From: Paraglaciecola chathamensis S18K6 | Lineage (GTDB): Bacteria; Pseudomonadota; Gammaproteobacteria; Enterobacterales; Alteromonadaceae | Reading direction: 5' to 3' | DNA: 64,000 nucleotides | Assembly: GCA_000314955.1 (NCBI GenBank) | Contig: BAEM01000014.1 | Coordinates: 1-64,000 of the forward strand | Part shown: in pieces, positions 44,662 to 53,790 of the stretch | Numbering within the stretch: the first letter of the stretch is position 1 | Layout: the number at the start of each line of letters is the position of its first letter | Position numbers and translations under genes: made by a program | Notes under the pieces: model-generated | Told to the model about the DNA's origin: nothing | Database searches by the model: none | What the model saw: only the letters and a program-made list of their open reading frames with translations

Positions 44662-45849
44662 TTACATTGCTTGCGCTTGAGTCACTGGAGCTTGCTTCTT
44701 ATCAAGCGAGCCCGACCACGACGTTAGTAGCCATGCAAACACAACGATCAACCCACCTATCCAAGGTGTATCAGTAAGTTGCATGTTTTCTACCACGCTA
44801 CCACCGATAATTGAGCCTATCGCAATACCCACATTAAATGCTGCAATGTTTAGCCCTGAAGCTACATCTACCGCGTTTGGTGAGTGCTTTTCGGCCAGTT
44901 GCACCACGTACACCTGCAAGCCTGGCACGTTACCAAATGCGAACGCTCCCCAGACTAATACGGTTAGTACGGCAGTAATTGGGTTGCCTGCGGTAAAGGT
45001 AAAAATAAACAGCACCAGTGCCAGCGCTGCGAAAATAAACTGCAAGGCTTTGACTGGGCCGTGTTTATCTGCAAGTTTACCCCCCCAGATATTGCCAAAT
45101 GCCACTGACACCCCGTATACCAAGAGTATTAAGCTTATGGCACTAGCCGAAAAGCCTGACACTTGTTGCAGCATAGGTGCAAGGTAGGTAAAGGCGACAA
45201 ATGTGCCACCATAACCCACTGCTGTCATAGCGTATACCAAGAGTAATCGTGGCTGAGTCAGTACTTTTAATTGCTGAGCAATCGTGGCTGGTGCAGATTT
45301 TTTCAGCTTATTTGGCAGTAAAATAGCGCTGCCGATAAGCGCAACTAATCCGAGTAAAGCGACAATTAAAAACGTTGCGCGCCATCCGAACATTTGCCCT
45401 ATCCAAGTACCTAATGGCACACCTGTTACTAAAGCAACGGTCAAACCCGTGAACATAATAGCGATCGCGCTGGCTTCTTTGTCTTTGCTGACCAAGCTTG
45501 TGGCTATGGTTGAGCCAATTGAGAAAAACACCCCGTGAGCAAGGCCAGTAAGAATACGTGCGGTAATCAAAGACTCATAGCTTGGCGCTAGCCACGCCAG
45601 AATATTGCCCCCGATAAACAAAGACATAAGCGCGAGTAACACAACTTTACGGTTCCAGCGACCGGTTAAAGCGGTTAGCACTGGCGCGCCAATAGCAACA
45701 CCTAAGGCGTAAAGACTGACCAACAGGCCAGCAGAAGGTAGTGATACGCTCAGGTCTTGAGCGATAGTAGGTACCAGCCCGACAATAACAAATTCGGTGG
45801 TACCAATAGCGAAGGCACTTAAAGTTAAGGCCCATAGAGCAAGTGGCAT
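44662..45849 (-). CDS. MFS drug/sugar exporter (DHA1 type)
   Basis: A 395-residue, 12-helix major facilitator. TEFVIVGLVPTIAQDLSV in the first helices and motif A (GRWNRKVVLL) are typical of AraJ/YdhP-type exporters. The ATG at 45849, with GGAGTC before it, is preferred over the longer frame at 45897. Export of drugs or sugars is likely from the family; the natural substrate is unknown. It faces away from the tetR gene at 46031-46576, which is on the same strand upstream, so co-regulation is possible. Confidence 0.88.
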   Translation of the reverse strand: MPLALWALTLSAFAIGTTEFVIVGLVPTIAQDLSVSLPSAGLLVSLYALGVAIGAPVLTALTGRWNRKVVLLALMSLFIGGNILAWLAPSYESLITARILTGLAHGVFFSIGSTIATSLVSKDKEASAIAIMFTGLTVALVTGVPLGTWIGQMFGWRATFLIVALLGLVALIGSAILLPNKLKKSAPATIAQQLKVLTQPRLLLVYAMTAVGYGGTFVAFTYLAPMLQQVSGFSASAISLILLVYGVSVAFGNIWGGKLADKHGPVKALQFIFAALALVLFIFTFTAGNPITAVLTVLVWGAFAFGNVPGLQVYVVQLAEKHSPNAVDVASGLNIAAFNVGIAIGSIIGGSVVENMQLTDTPWIGGLIVVFAWLLTSWSGSLDKKQAPVTQAQAM

Positions 45850-46030
45850 AGTAAGACTCCGTAATGATTCTAAAAACGCCGTCTTGTGAAATAACAAGAC
45901 GAGCAGTGAATTTACGCAGTAGTATGCCGTTATAAATTATTGTGAAAAACACCAGTAATTGCAAAATACTTTATCGAAATAAACAACAATAGGCCTAACG
46001 ATAGTCGCCTTATGGGGTGAATTTTACTAT

Positions 46031-46576
46031 TTAGCGTGTGGCGAGTAGCCCAGCACTGGCGGTAACAAAAATGGCGGTATCGTTCATGGCCTTGCTAACC
46101 AACATAGCGCCTTCAAGCAAAGACAAGGTCGCAATAGCTTGCGCGTTCGCTGCTTGCTCAGAAGCACCATCCGCTTGTTGATACGCTTGGGTCAACCACT
46201 CAATATTTTGTTCAAAGAACCGCTGAGTTTGCGCTTTAACTTTCTCTGGCAGGCCGTCTGTTTCAGCACCTAGCAAACCGCAGAGGCACATTTTTTTGTC
46301 TTGGGTGAGTGCACATTGAAATTGCTGCAAATACACTTCAATAGGCTTTTTACCATCAGCAATAAGTATTTTAGGATCACCTAAATTGGTTAAGAAATTG
46401 TCTGTGTACTGACGGGCTAACTCAGCGCCTAAATCCGCTTTCGTGGGAAAGTGATAATGCACGCTAGAACTTTTAATGCCTATCTCATCTGCTAGCTCAC
46501 GAAAACTAAAATTGCTATATCCGCCGGTTCGTACCTTCGCTTCTGCCGCTTTAAGTAGTTGCTGTTTCTTGCTCAT
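46031..46576 (-). CDS. TetR-family repressor, autoregulated and controlling GST gene
   Basis: A 181-residue TetR protein with the helix-turn-helix FSFRELADEIGIKSSSVHYHF (about 24-44) and a short ligand domain with three Cys near the middle (KKMCLCGLL), as in redox- or electrophile-sensing members. The ATG at 46576, with CAGGAGC upstream, is preferred over 46597. Matching operators lie on its own promoter (46599-46616) and on the divergent GST promoter (46867-46884). Confidence 0.88.
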   Translation of the reverse strand: MSKKQQLLKAAEAKVRTGGYSNFSFRELADEIGIKSSSVHYHFPTKADLGAELARQYTDNFLTNLGDPKILIADGKKPIEVYLQQFQCALTQDKKMCLCGLLGAETDGLPEKVKAQTQRFFEQNIEWLTQAYQQADGASEQAANAQAIATLSLLEGAMLVSKAMNDTAIFVTASAGLLATR

Positions 46577-46595
46577 ATATGCTCCTGTTTCGGGC

Positions 46596-46624
46596 ATTAT
46601 CTATCAGTAGGTAAATAGGCACAA
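46596..46624 (-). promoter_or_regulatory. tetR promoter with internal operator
   Basis: On the minus strand TTGTGC (46619-46624), a 17-base spacer and GATAAT (46596-46601). The spacer holds TACCTACTGATAGATA, which resembles the operator at 46867-46884, consistent with autorepression. Confidence 0.6.
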
Positions 46625-46838
46625 GCCAAGGCTACCATGCCTGTTTCATGGCTTTTGTTGTTAATAAACTGCAGTAAATTAAATAGATACTTAAATGGGA
46701 TATTAGCCTGTGCAGCTGCATTGCTGGCTTTATAGCCATGAAAATAATCGCTGGGGTTTTAACAAACCTAACTCTTTGAAAAGATTCGTTAAAAATTACA
46801 GACCTCTCGCTTTTATAAAATACCTTAACTGAAAAACC

Positions 46839-46884
46839 TTGACAGGTTTTACACAGATCTTTATAACTACCTACCAGTAGATAG
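46839..46884 (+). promoter_or_regulatory. GST gene promoter with TetR operator
   Basis: TTGACA (46839-46844), a 17-base spacer and TATAAC (46862-46867) form a strong sigma-70 promoter. The 18-base imperfect palindrome CTACCTACCAGTAGATAG (46867-46884, 14 of 18 positions symmetric) covers the expected transcription start, so binding of the divergent TetR would block it. Confidence 0.75.
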
Positions 46885-47001
46885 ATAAAATACAAAGTAT
46901 CTTTTAACGCTCATCAAAAAGATATTCATGATGCCTATGTGACTTTATCGAAATTACCAAACGTTAACCCAGCTTTAAAACAAAGCCTAAGAGAGACAAG
47001 C

Positions 47002-47622
47002 ATGATCATTTATGACGTAGAAAACTTTCCAAACCCCCTTCGGGTACGTATTGCATTGGCAGAGAAAAATGCTCTCGATGCGGTCACCTTTCATCCGGTA
47101 GATGTAATGAACGGTGAGCATAGACGCGAGGCATTCTTAAATAAAAATCCCTTTGCCGGTGTACCTGTGTTGGAATTAGACGATGGTACTTATATCGCTG
47201 AATGCACAGCCATTACCGAATACATAGATCATCACTTTGCCGGCCCCTCCCTAACTGGCGAAACGGCCAAAGAACGGGCAGTGATAAGTATGATGCAGCG
47301 CCGCGCAGAAACCCAAGTGCTTGATGCTATTGCCACCTACTTTCATCACGCGACTGATGGTTTAGGCCCTGCATTGGAAACCTATCAAAATATTGACTGG
47401 GGACAAAAGCAGCATACCCGAGCACTCGCAGGCTTGGCTTACTTTGATAATATATTGGCTGAACAACCCTATGTAGCTGGAGAAGCGTTTACCATGGCGG
47501 ATATTACTCTGTGGTGCGGACTGGTCTTCGGTGGATTTTGTAATGTCAGCATTCCTGGCGATTTAACACATTTACAAGCATGGTACGAACGCGTAGCAAA
47601 GCGCCCTAGTATTGCAGCATAG
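47002..47622 (+). CDS. glutathione S-transferase
   Basis: A 206-residue GST. The thioredoxin-fold N-terminal half includes NPFAGVPVLELDDGTYIAEC (cis-Pro and glutathione-binding residues), and the helical C-terminal half has the family motif FTMADITLWCGL. It conjugates glutathione to electrophiles. The ATG at 47002, with GAGAGAC before it, fits the family start; the frame to 46939 is longer. Controlled by a TetR-type operator, so probably induced by an electrophile or xenobiotic. The cupin gene follows 64 bases later. Confidence 0.88.
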   Translation: MIIYDVENFPNPLRVRIALAEKNALDAVTFHPVDVMNGEHRREAFLNKNPFAGVPVLELDDGTYIAECTAITEYIDHHFAGPSLTGETAKERAVISMMQRRAETQVLDAIATYFHHATDGLGPALETYQNIDWGQKQHTRALAGLAYFDNILAEQPYVAGEAFTMADITLWCGLVFGGFCNVSIPGDLTHLQAWYERVAKRPSIAA

Positions 47623-47647
47623 CTCAGCGCCCACTGACGTTTGAATT

Positions 47648-47666
47648 AATGCCAATCCGCATCAAA
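47648..47666 (+). mobile_element. MITE left-end remnant (copy G)
   Basis: AATGCCAATCCGCATCAAAAAGT matches the MITE terminus with a few changes; nothing else of the element remains. It lies between the GST and cupin genes and joins the Shine-Dalgarno region of the latter. Confidence 0.4.
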
Positions 47667-47686
47667 AAGTAGACAGGAGCCAGAAA

Positions 47687-48391
47687 ATGAACATAAATGC
47701 CGATTTCAGCCAGCGCGTTGTAGTACATAGCCAGCAGCAACCTTGGGTTGCATCACCTATGCCTGGGGTTGATCGCAGGCCACTTGATCGCGTTGGCGAT
47801 GAAGTGGCTCGTGCAACGACTATAGTGCGCTATGCGCCGGGCAGTGAATTTTCACCCCATGTACATACCGGTGGTGAGGAATTCATCGTGCTCGATGGCG
47901 TATTTCAAGATCAGCATGGTGACTTTCCTGCTGGCTCCTATATTCGAAACCCTCCTCAATCGTCACATAAGCCTGGCTCAGATGAAGGCTGCATCATTTT
48001 CGTAAAACTATGGCAATTTAACCCAGATGACAGGCAACACGTCAATGTACCGGCTCGGGTAGATAGCACGGTAGTATCAAACGAATTTATGCCACCAGCC
48101 ATAGGCAATGTATGCAAAGAATTGTATCGCGATGAATTTGAAGTAGTTAGCGTGTATGAGCTAGCGCCTAATAGCGTGCTGGAACTAGGAGCCGCTAAGG
48201 GCCTAGAAGCATTAGTGCTTGATGGTGAATTTCATGAAAGGAGTGACACGCTAGAAAAGCATAGCTGGCTGCGCTTACCCATAGGCAGCAGCTTACATGG
48301 CAGAGCGGGGGAAAAAGGCGCAAGAATGTGGATAAAAACCGAACACTTACCATTCGTAGACGAACAGATCGCCCGAGTAAAAAACACCTAA
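47687..48391 (+). CDS. double-cupin protein (ChrR-like cupin)
   Basis: A 234-residue protein with two cupin barrels. The first has the metal motif FSPHVHTGGEEF and later SSHKPGSDEG, resembling the ChrR cupin that senses oxidative damage; the second (about 125-225) lacks the HxH pair and may be structural. It has no anti-sigma helical domain, so it is not a full ChrR. It follows a GST gene in the same orientation and may act on reactive electrophiles. CAGGAGCC precedes the ATG. Confidence 0.78.
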   Translation: MNINADFSQRVVVHSQQQPWVASPMPGVDRRPLDRVGDEVARATTIVRYAPGSEFSPHVHTGGEEFIVLDGVFQDQHGDFPAGSYIRNPPQSSHKPGSDEGCIIFVKLWQFNPDDRQHVNVPARVDSTVVSNEFMPPAIGNVCKELYRDEFEVVSVYELAPNSVLELGAAKGLEALVLDGEFHERSDTLEKHSWLRLPIGSSLHGRAGEKGARMWIKTEHLPFVDEQIARVKNT

Positions 48392-48426
48392 GTTCACACA
48401 AAGAAGGCCCAAGGGACTTGGGGCTA

Positions 48427-48510
48427 GGAACAAGGAACAAGGAACAAGGAACAAGGAACAAGGAACAAGGAACAAGGAACAAGGAACAAGGAACAAGGAA
48501 CAAGGAACAA
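48427..48510. repeat. heptamer microsatellite, 12 copies of GGAACAA
   Basis: Twelve perfect copies of a 7-base unit, starting 36 bases after the cupin stop. A 7-base unit shifts frame with each copy, but no real gene spans it: the minus-strand frame here reads only repeated LVPCSLF. Copy number is likely to vary between strains. Confidence 0.95.
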
Positions 48511-48933
48511 AGAATGCAGCATGAAGAGTGAAAAGAAAAATTAATTACAGGCTGCAAAGCGCACAAATTGGAGTTAAGAAAAACGCATTTTCGCCTTGCT
48601 CATTAGCTATGTTATTAATTTTAGTTCCGGCCCCAAAATATAAAGAAAAATATAGAGACACCCTTTGCAAAAACCTCAAGTAAATTTAGTAATTATAAAG
48701 ACAGCCATCTTTATAAGCGTCAAAACCGATTCAATTATGCTTTAACGTTGCTATTCAATCGTATGAATTCAACGTGATAAAAAGTAACCGGAATTTTAAG
48801 CTGACCATTTGGTTGTTTTCACACAGTGTCAGGGTGATTGAGGAAAAATTGGACGAGCTTAAGTAGAATTTAGCCAAGCGCCCGCCTCACAAGCTGTGCA
48901 TTAAGTGTATTTGTTGAGATTAGTTGATAAAGT
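48511..48933. other. intergenic region, no feature seen
   Basis: AT-rich stretch of 423 bases between the heptamer repeat and the RAYT gene. I see no gene, RNA, terminator or REP copy in it. Confidence 0.5.
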
Positions 48934-49917
48934 TCAGGCGCGCTTTAGCAGCTCTTTTGCTTTGCCCATCCCCCGTATTCGTTGATGATGAGTATGGCGC
49001 TTAAAGGCATTCATCATTTGCTCTGCACCTGCTGCGTAGCAGAAGTGTTTTTCAAACTCAGTGGTTAAGGCTAGCCACTGTGCTGAGTCTAATCCTAGTC
49101 TTTCTAGAATAGGGCTTTGAGTGTTATCGATATAACCAGGCTTGTCATCACGAATACAGCGACCGGTGGTATCGATAAGCTCACAGTAGTCTTTGAGGGC
49201 GTAAGCGATTCCGTGGGGCATATTTTCTCTTGAGCTTCCCGCAAAGGGCATTAGCGTGCTTGGTTGAGCGTGGTGATGTTTAGCGGCGTGAATGCGCTTT
49301 TTGATGCTGGTGTGTTTTGCTGTTTCAGGTGTTTTGGCTATTTTCGCTCTAATCGGGTTTAAATCCACATAGGCCATACACGCTAGTACTGCACTTTCAT
49401 CTAATAAGGCTTGTGATTTAAATCGCCCTTCCCAAAACCTACCGGTGCAGTCATCTTCTTTATTGGCTTGACGGGCAATGTGCTCATTCAAGTCACGCAT
49501 AAACCAGCTAATGTCGTATAAGCGTTTTCTGTAGATTTCAACGGTATCATCAAGGGTGATTAACTCCCCTTGGGTTAGAGAATCTCCGTTTACAAATTTT
49601 TGCGTGAGTAACGTACCTTTATGAAGCGTATGATAACGCTTTAGTACCGATTCGGTATCCCAGTTATCAGCCAGGGTTTTATCCACACAAAGCACCACAT
49701 GGGTATGATTGCTCATCACTGCATAAGCGCATATGTCGATAGCAAACACGGTCGATAAAAACAACAAACGCTTCTCTACCCAACCACGACGATGCTCATA
49801 GCTTTGCCCTGTCAGCGTGTTAGTACCACATAAGAAAGACTGGCGTACACAACGGGAAACACAGTGGTAATAAGGCGTATCGACTAAGCTGATTTGGCTT
49901 TTTCGTGACTGAGGCAT
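48934..49917 (-). CDS. REP-associated tyrosine transposase (RAYT, Y1 family)
   Basis: A 327-residue IS200-like single-strand DNA transposase domesticated for REP elements. The HUH motif is in AVMSNHTHVVL, and the catalytic Tyr is expected in CMAYVDLNPIRAKI. The start at 49917 (MPQSRKSQISL) is chosen over a GTG at 49944, because the YYHCVSRCVR start of family members follows it closely. Two direct repeats containing the GGGTGTC core lie just upstream (49951-50055). A decayed relative is at 204-541. It is the likely mobiliser of the hairpin repeats in the window. Confidence 0.9.
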   Translation of the reverse strand: MPQSRKSQISLVDTPYYHCVSRCVRQSFLCGTNTLTGQSYEHRRGWVEKRLLFLSTVFAIDICAYAVMSNHTHVVLCVDKTLADNWDTESVLKRYHTLHKGTLLTQKFVNGDSLTQGELITLDDTVEIYRKRLYDISWFMRDLNEHIARQANKEDDCTGRFWEGRFKSQALLDESAVLACMAYVDLNPIRAKIAKTPETAKHTSIKKRIHAAKHHHAQPSTLMPFAGSSRENMPHGIAYALKDYCELIDTTGRCIRDDKPGYIDNTQSPILERLGLDSAQWLALTTEFEKHFCYAAGAEQMMNAFKRHTHHQRIRGMGKAKELLKRA

Positions 49918-49950
49918 AACAGTCGACTCAATAAAATGGAACACGCATCA

Positions 49951-50055
49951 AGTGTAGTTTAGGGGTGAAAATTAACCATTTTTATAATGGGTGTCATTGT
50001 ATTTAGTTTAGGTTGCAAAATTAAACATTTTTAACATGGGGGTCTTGATAATTTT
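49951..50055. repeat. tandem pair of REP-like repeats upstream of the RAYT gene
   Basis: Two direct copies of about 49 bases, each with TTTAGG, then AAAATTAA(A/C)CATTTTTA, then ATGGG(T/G)GTC. Their core equals the window-wide REP core. They lie next to the RAYT gene, consistent with cognate substrate and enzyme. Confidence 0.8.
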
Positions 50056-50061
50056 ATACAT

Positions 50062-50092
50062 AAAAAAACACCCGCCGAAGCGGGTGTTTTTT
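50062..50092 (-). terminator. terminator of the BON-domain gene
   Basis: AAAAAACACCCGC pairs with GCGGGTGTTTTTT around a CGAA loop, just after the BON gene on the minus strand, with T-tracts on either side. Confidence 0.9.
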
Positions 50093-50114
50093 ATGTCACT
50101 AACCTTGCGCAAAA

Positions 50115-50681
50115 TTATGCGTTGCTAGGTTTGTCGTTTGTTTTTAGCATATCAACAACGTTTTTCACGTCATTAGTATTTTCAGCGATTTTAATCGCTA
50201 ACTGACGTTCAGCGTCTGTATCTACTGTACCTGAAAGGGTTACTTCACCCATTTCAGATTCCACGTCGATGTCCATGCCACTTACTTCTGACTCGAACAT
50301 TAAACGGGTTTTGACTACCGTTTCGATTTTGGCGTCGTTCAGGCTTTGCATCACTTCGCCGTCGTCTTCGCCGTTCATTTCTTCGCTAACGGTCAACTGG
50401 TTGTCTACGTCAGCAACACCATCAAGCGACATGACAAGCTCAGTGGCTAAGGCTTTATCAACTTCACGGTCAACTTTGCCCGTTAGGATAACTTTACCGT
50501 TTTTAACATCTGTATTGATGTCGAACGAATCAAGATTACCGTTTAGCATCAATGTGGTTTCGGCTTTGCCGTCAATCCAGGCATCGCTCGCTGAGTCCTT
50601 CCAAGTATTCTCTGCATTCGCAGCTAAAGATGCAGTTCCAAGTGAAGCGGCTACTAATACTGAAATGATTGAATTTTTCAT
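50115..50681 (-). CDS. periplasmic BON-domain protein (OsmY-like)
   Basis: A 188-residue secreted protein: signal peptide (about 1-23, ANA-E), then two BON domains (about 40-100 and 115-180), each with the pattern DVKNGKVILTGKVD or ESEMGEVTLSGTVD. OsmY-type proteins are induced by osmotic and envelope stress and bind membrane surfaces. AAAAAGGAG precedes the ATG at 50681; the longer frame to 50792 is not supported. Its upstream region holds a motif (GTAACGAATTGA) similar to that before yqaE and the DUF1328 gene. Confidence 0.85.
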   Translation of the reverse strand: MKNSIISVLVAASLGTASLAANAENTWKDSASDAWIDGKAETTLMLNGNLDSFDINTDVKNGKVILTGKVDREVDKALATELVMSLDGVADVDNQLTVSEEMNGEDDGEVMQSLNDAKIETVVKTRLMFESEVSGMDIDVESEMGEVTLSGTVDTDAERQLAIKIAENTNDVKNVVDMLKTNDKPSNA

Positions 50682-50861
50682 AAATATCTCCTTTTTAAGA
50701 TTCACAGTATTTAATGCCAGTTCAATGCCAACAGCATAAGTAGTTGTATTGAATGAATTTATTTTCAATTCGTTACTTTTACAGCGGTGCAACTAGTGAA
50801 AATTATTACCAAAGTCTTGTAAATAGTTCTTTAGCAATTCTTGAGCTTTAGTGTTGATGTA

Positions 50862-51170
50862 ATACCAATCAGCATTGATTAGTGCCCCTTAGAATGAGTT
50901 CAGTGGTTTTTCATTAAGGCGTCGCTATCTAGTAATGGTTGTTCTCTTTCAAATCGTTCTCTTTTAAATAGTCAGCTTTAAATAGTGAGACCTTTGAATG
51001 CAAGGACCCTAGAGCAAAAGTCGCTGGGCATTCTTTTCAGGCGAGCTGCAAAGGGGTTTCGCAGGGTTGCATGACTTCGAAACAGCACAATTATTCATTC
51101 AGTCATGTGCCTTGCTTATGCCCTTATACACTCTCGCTGAATGATCACGGTATTAACGTGGAACAGCATA
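50862..51170 (+). mobile_element. decayed MITE (copy D) with internal duplication
   Basis: Aligns with copy A from ATACCAATC to TTAACGTGGAACA but has many substitutions, an insertion containing repeated CTTT(C/T)AAAT(A/C)GT stretches, and a damaged right end. Clearly the oldest near-complete copy. Confidence 0.75.
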
Positions 51171-51216
51171 AATTCGCTATGCATTGAGGGTTGTACGCCT
51201 CTTTATCTTGACCTAT

Positions 51217-51260
51217 AAAACACAAAAACGCCCCTAACACGAAATGCTAGAGGCGCTTTA
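51217..51260 (-). terminator. terminator of the aldo/keto reductase gene
   Basis: GCCCCTAACAC and its partner TGCTAGAGGCG form an imperfect stem; on the minus strand it is followed by TTTTTGTGTTTT. It lies between the gene end at 51320 and the MITE. Confidence 0.65.
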
Positions 51261-51319
51261 AGTACTGCGTACTTTGCTGTAACCCAATAGTAGTTAAGCG
51301 ACTAGGCTTCTACGCATGG

Positions 51320-52126
51320 TTACCAATCTGGCGCAAAATCAGGGTCAACAATACGTTCTTGAGGTTCAATCGCATCTATTTTCTCTATCTCTTCTGCGGT
51401 TAACATCATTTGTTTTGCCGTGAGGTTGTCTCGCATATGTTCTACGTTAGTAGACGAAGGGATCGCTACGATCTTTTTGTGACTCAACCAAGCCAGCGCA
51501 ACAGCAGAAGGAGTAGTGTCATGCTCTTTAGCAATCGCATTTAACACATCGTTTTCCATCACCTTACCCACACCCAAAGGCATATAAGCTGTCACTTGAA
51601 TGTTATTTCGTTGACAGTAGGCCACTAATTCTTTGTTTTGAAAGTTGGGATGCACTTCTATCTGATTAGTCAAAATATGATCTTTGCCAAGTATGGCTAG
51701 GGCTTCATCAAGCTGACTTTGGGTAAAGTTAGACACACCAATATGCTCTGTTAAGCCTCGCTCTTTACACGCTTTGAGCTCTTGCAAATATTCGCTCATA
51801 GGCACCTTGTCCTCAGGTGACGGCCAGTGAATGAGTAGCAAGTCGACGTAGTCAGTATTGAGTTGAGTTAGGCTATTTTGCACACTGGTAATAAACTTAT
51901 CTGCGCAGAGGTTTTCAAACCAAACCTTGGTCGTCACGAAAAGCTCATTTCTTGGAAGTGTTGAGGCTGATATAGCATCCCCTACTTCTGCTTCATTCTC
52001 ATATGCCTGCGCAGTGTCGATATGACGGTAGCCAACATCAAGGGCGTTCTCTACCGCCATTTTTGCTTCATCGCCTTTTAAACGATAGGTGCCAAAACCC
52101 GGGGTAGGTAGTGAAAAAGTGTGCAT
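51320..52126 (-). CDS. dkgB: aldo/keto reductase (DkgB-like)
   Basis: A 268-residue NADPH-dependent aldo/keto reductase. Catalytic residues occur in order: Asp in GYRHIDTAQAY, the Tyr of that segment, Lys in FVTTKVW and His in LLIHWPS. The cofactor site IPSSTNVEHM lies near the C-terminus. Length and sequence match DkgB, which reduces 2,5-diketogluconate and methylglyoxal-like carbonyls. Detoxification of reactive aldehydes is the likely role. Single gene with its own terminator. Confidence 0.88.
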   Translation of the reverse strand: MHTFSLPTPGFGTYRLKGDEAKMAVENALDVGYRHIDTAQAYENEAEVGDAISASTLPRNELFVTTKVWFENLCADKFITSVQNSLTQLNTDYVDLLLIHWPSPEDKVPMSEYLQELKACKERGLTEHIGVSNFTQSQLDEALAILGKDHILTNQIEVHPNFQNKELVAYCQRNNIQVTAYMPLGVGKVMENDVLNAIAKEHDTTPSAVALAWLSHKKIVAIPSSTNVEHMRDNLTAKQMMLTAEEIEKIDAIEPQERIVDPDFAPDW

Positions 52127-52361
52127 GAATCAGTCCTTCTTCTGTGGCGAAAGCCAAAACTGGCTTTGCGCGTTAACTAAGTAGCGTAATTGCATTCGAA
52201 TACCATGCCACTTACTAACGCACTGAATTACATTATCTTTTTCAGATTGCTGCTAGTACTGGGGGAAAAAAGTGAAATATTTGCACGCCCGCGTGAAGTC
52301 ATTACTGCCCAGCGGGCTCACAAAAACGAAACGTACAACACATCAAAATGCTTGCTAAAAG

Positions 52362-53696
52362 CTAATCATTTTCTAGATGGCGCTTAATGTCGTCTAGGCG
52401 TTTTTTGATGTCTTGCCAGTCTTGTTGCCCTAATAAGGATTCACTCTGAATTTGCTCAATCATTTGCGCTTGCTGACGCACAAACTGACGATGCTCAGCA
52501 GCTTGGCTAAAAGACAAAATGCTGCTCAAGCCCTCTAGCAATCGTATGGTCACGGCTAAGCTATCTTTGGAGTACTGACGAATTTGATTAAAAGCGGCCT
52601 CTCCTAGTCCGGCATACTCTACAGGTTTGCACTGTAAGCGTATTACCCCTTCTTCATCTTCATAGGTTTGGGGTGGGAACGTTTTGGCGGTTAAATCACA
52701 TAGCACTGCACTTAATTTATCCACTACCGTGACCGCTGTGTAGGGGTCGTTGATGCCTGGTGATAGTGCCCGAACTGCTATTTCCACTAATTGGCGAATC
52801 GCAAACTCTGCGTCTTGTATAGGTGTTCGATGAGCTCCTAAGCGCACTAAGTCGGTGATTTTATGTGTCGCACAGCCAAGCTTGGGCTGATGGAAATATG
52901 CCGCGCCAAGCACAGTTCCTTTGACCACAAAATCGCCCGGCATTACATACATGCGCAAGGCCATGTCGGTCTCTTTCGCGAGTGATTGAAGTTGTGCTAA
53001 GTCTAGTGTTTGTACGTAGCCGCTGTTGAGTGAATGTATCTCTTGCTGATTTGGATAAACTTGGCTGAAATTGGGCGTCTGTAAATCAACATCAGCATCG
53101 CTTTGTGCCGTGTGTTGCTCATCATCTTTAGGAAATAAGCGCTCAATAATTTCGTTAAGTTCGCAATACACATTGTCGATTACATTATCCGCTTGGATCG
53201 CTCTAGCCACATGATGAATAAAATAAATTAAAACGCCAACGCCCAGTATGGCTAACAACACCGAGGTTAGAATACTGAAGCCAGGAACAAAGCTTTGTTG
53301 CTCAAATGATTTGGTGGCTTGAATGATGAGCAAACAATAAATAAAAGTAGATAAGAAAAAGCCCAGCACGCACTGCGTGCCTGTATCCATCATGAAATTT
53401 CGAATCAATCTTGGTCCAAACTGAGACGAAGCAAGACTAAGCGCAACCACAGTGATGGAAAAAGCGATACTGGTAACGGTAATCATCGCAGTGGCTATGG
53501 TGGTCAGAAGCGCTCTGGCTGATTCAGGGGACGTTTCATAAAAGCCTGCCAGTATTTTAAGTTCACTGTCAGCGCCAAATCGGTCAAATGCTAACCCTAA
53601 TTGAGATGATACTATGGCCAGTAAGGCCATAATCGAAGGAACAAACCAAAAGCTGGTTCGTATGGTTTCCCAAAGCGTGATAATCCGTGTATTCAT
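52362..53696 (-). CDS. DUF2254 membrane protein
   Basis: A 444-residue predicted inner-membrane protein of family DUF2254. Four helices are at about 15-35, 60-85, 105-130 and 135-165, and SIAFSITVVALSLASSQFGPR matches the family signature. A large soluble C-terminal part (about 190-444) contains the conserved ALSPGINDPYTAV block. Function not established for the family. It heads a run of envelope genes on the same strand. Confidence 0.8.
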   Translation of the reverse strand: MNTRIITLWETIRTSFWFVPSIMALLAIVSSQLGLAFDRFGADSELKILAGFYETSPESARALLTTIATAMITVTSIAFSITVVALSLASSQFGPRLIRNFMMDTGTQCVLGFFLSTFIYCLLIIQATKSFEQQSFVPGFSILTSVLLAILGVGVLIYFIHHVARAIQADNVIDNVYCELNEIIERLFPKDDEQHTAQSDADVDLQTPNFSQVYPNQQEIHSLNSGYVQTLDLAQLQSLAKETDMALRMYVMPGDFVVKGTVLGAAYFHQPKLGCATHKITDLVRLGAHRTPIQDAEFAIRQLVEIAVRALSPGINDPYTAVTVVDKLSAVLCDLTAKTFPPQTYEDEEGVIRLQCKPVEYAGLGEAAFNQIRQYSKDSLAVTIRLLEGLSSILSFSQAAEHRQFVRQQAQMIEQIQSESLLGQQDWQDIKKRLDDIKRHLEND

Positions 53697-53790
53697 CTCA
53701 TTCCTTTACTAACAAGACTTGAGTTGCTGGTAGTCGCTGGCAAATGTGACCAGTTTACCTTCTGCATTGTAGGCCAGCTAGGCAAGGTAT

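Noticed and set aside
48195-48566. minus-strand protein of repeated LVPCSLF
   Set aside because: It is only the translation of the 7-base microsatellite plus the antisense of the cupin gene, with no Shine-Dalgarno sequence.
50701-50792. 37-residue N-terminal extension of the BON protein
   Set aside because: The ATG at 50681 follows AAAAAGGAG and starts a normal signal peptide; the extension would bury it.
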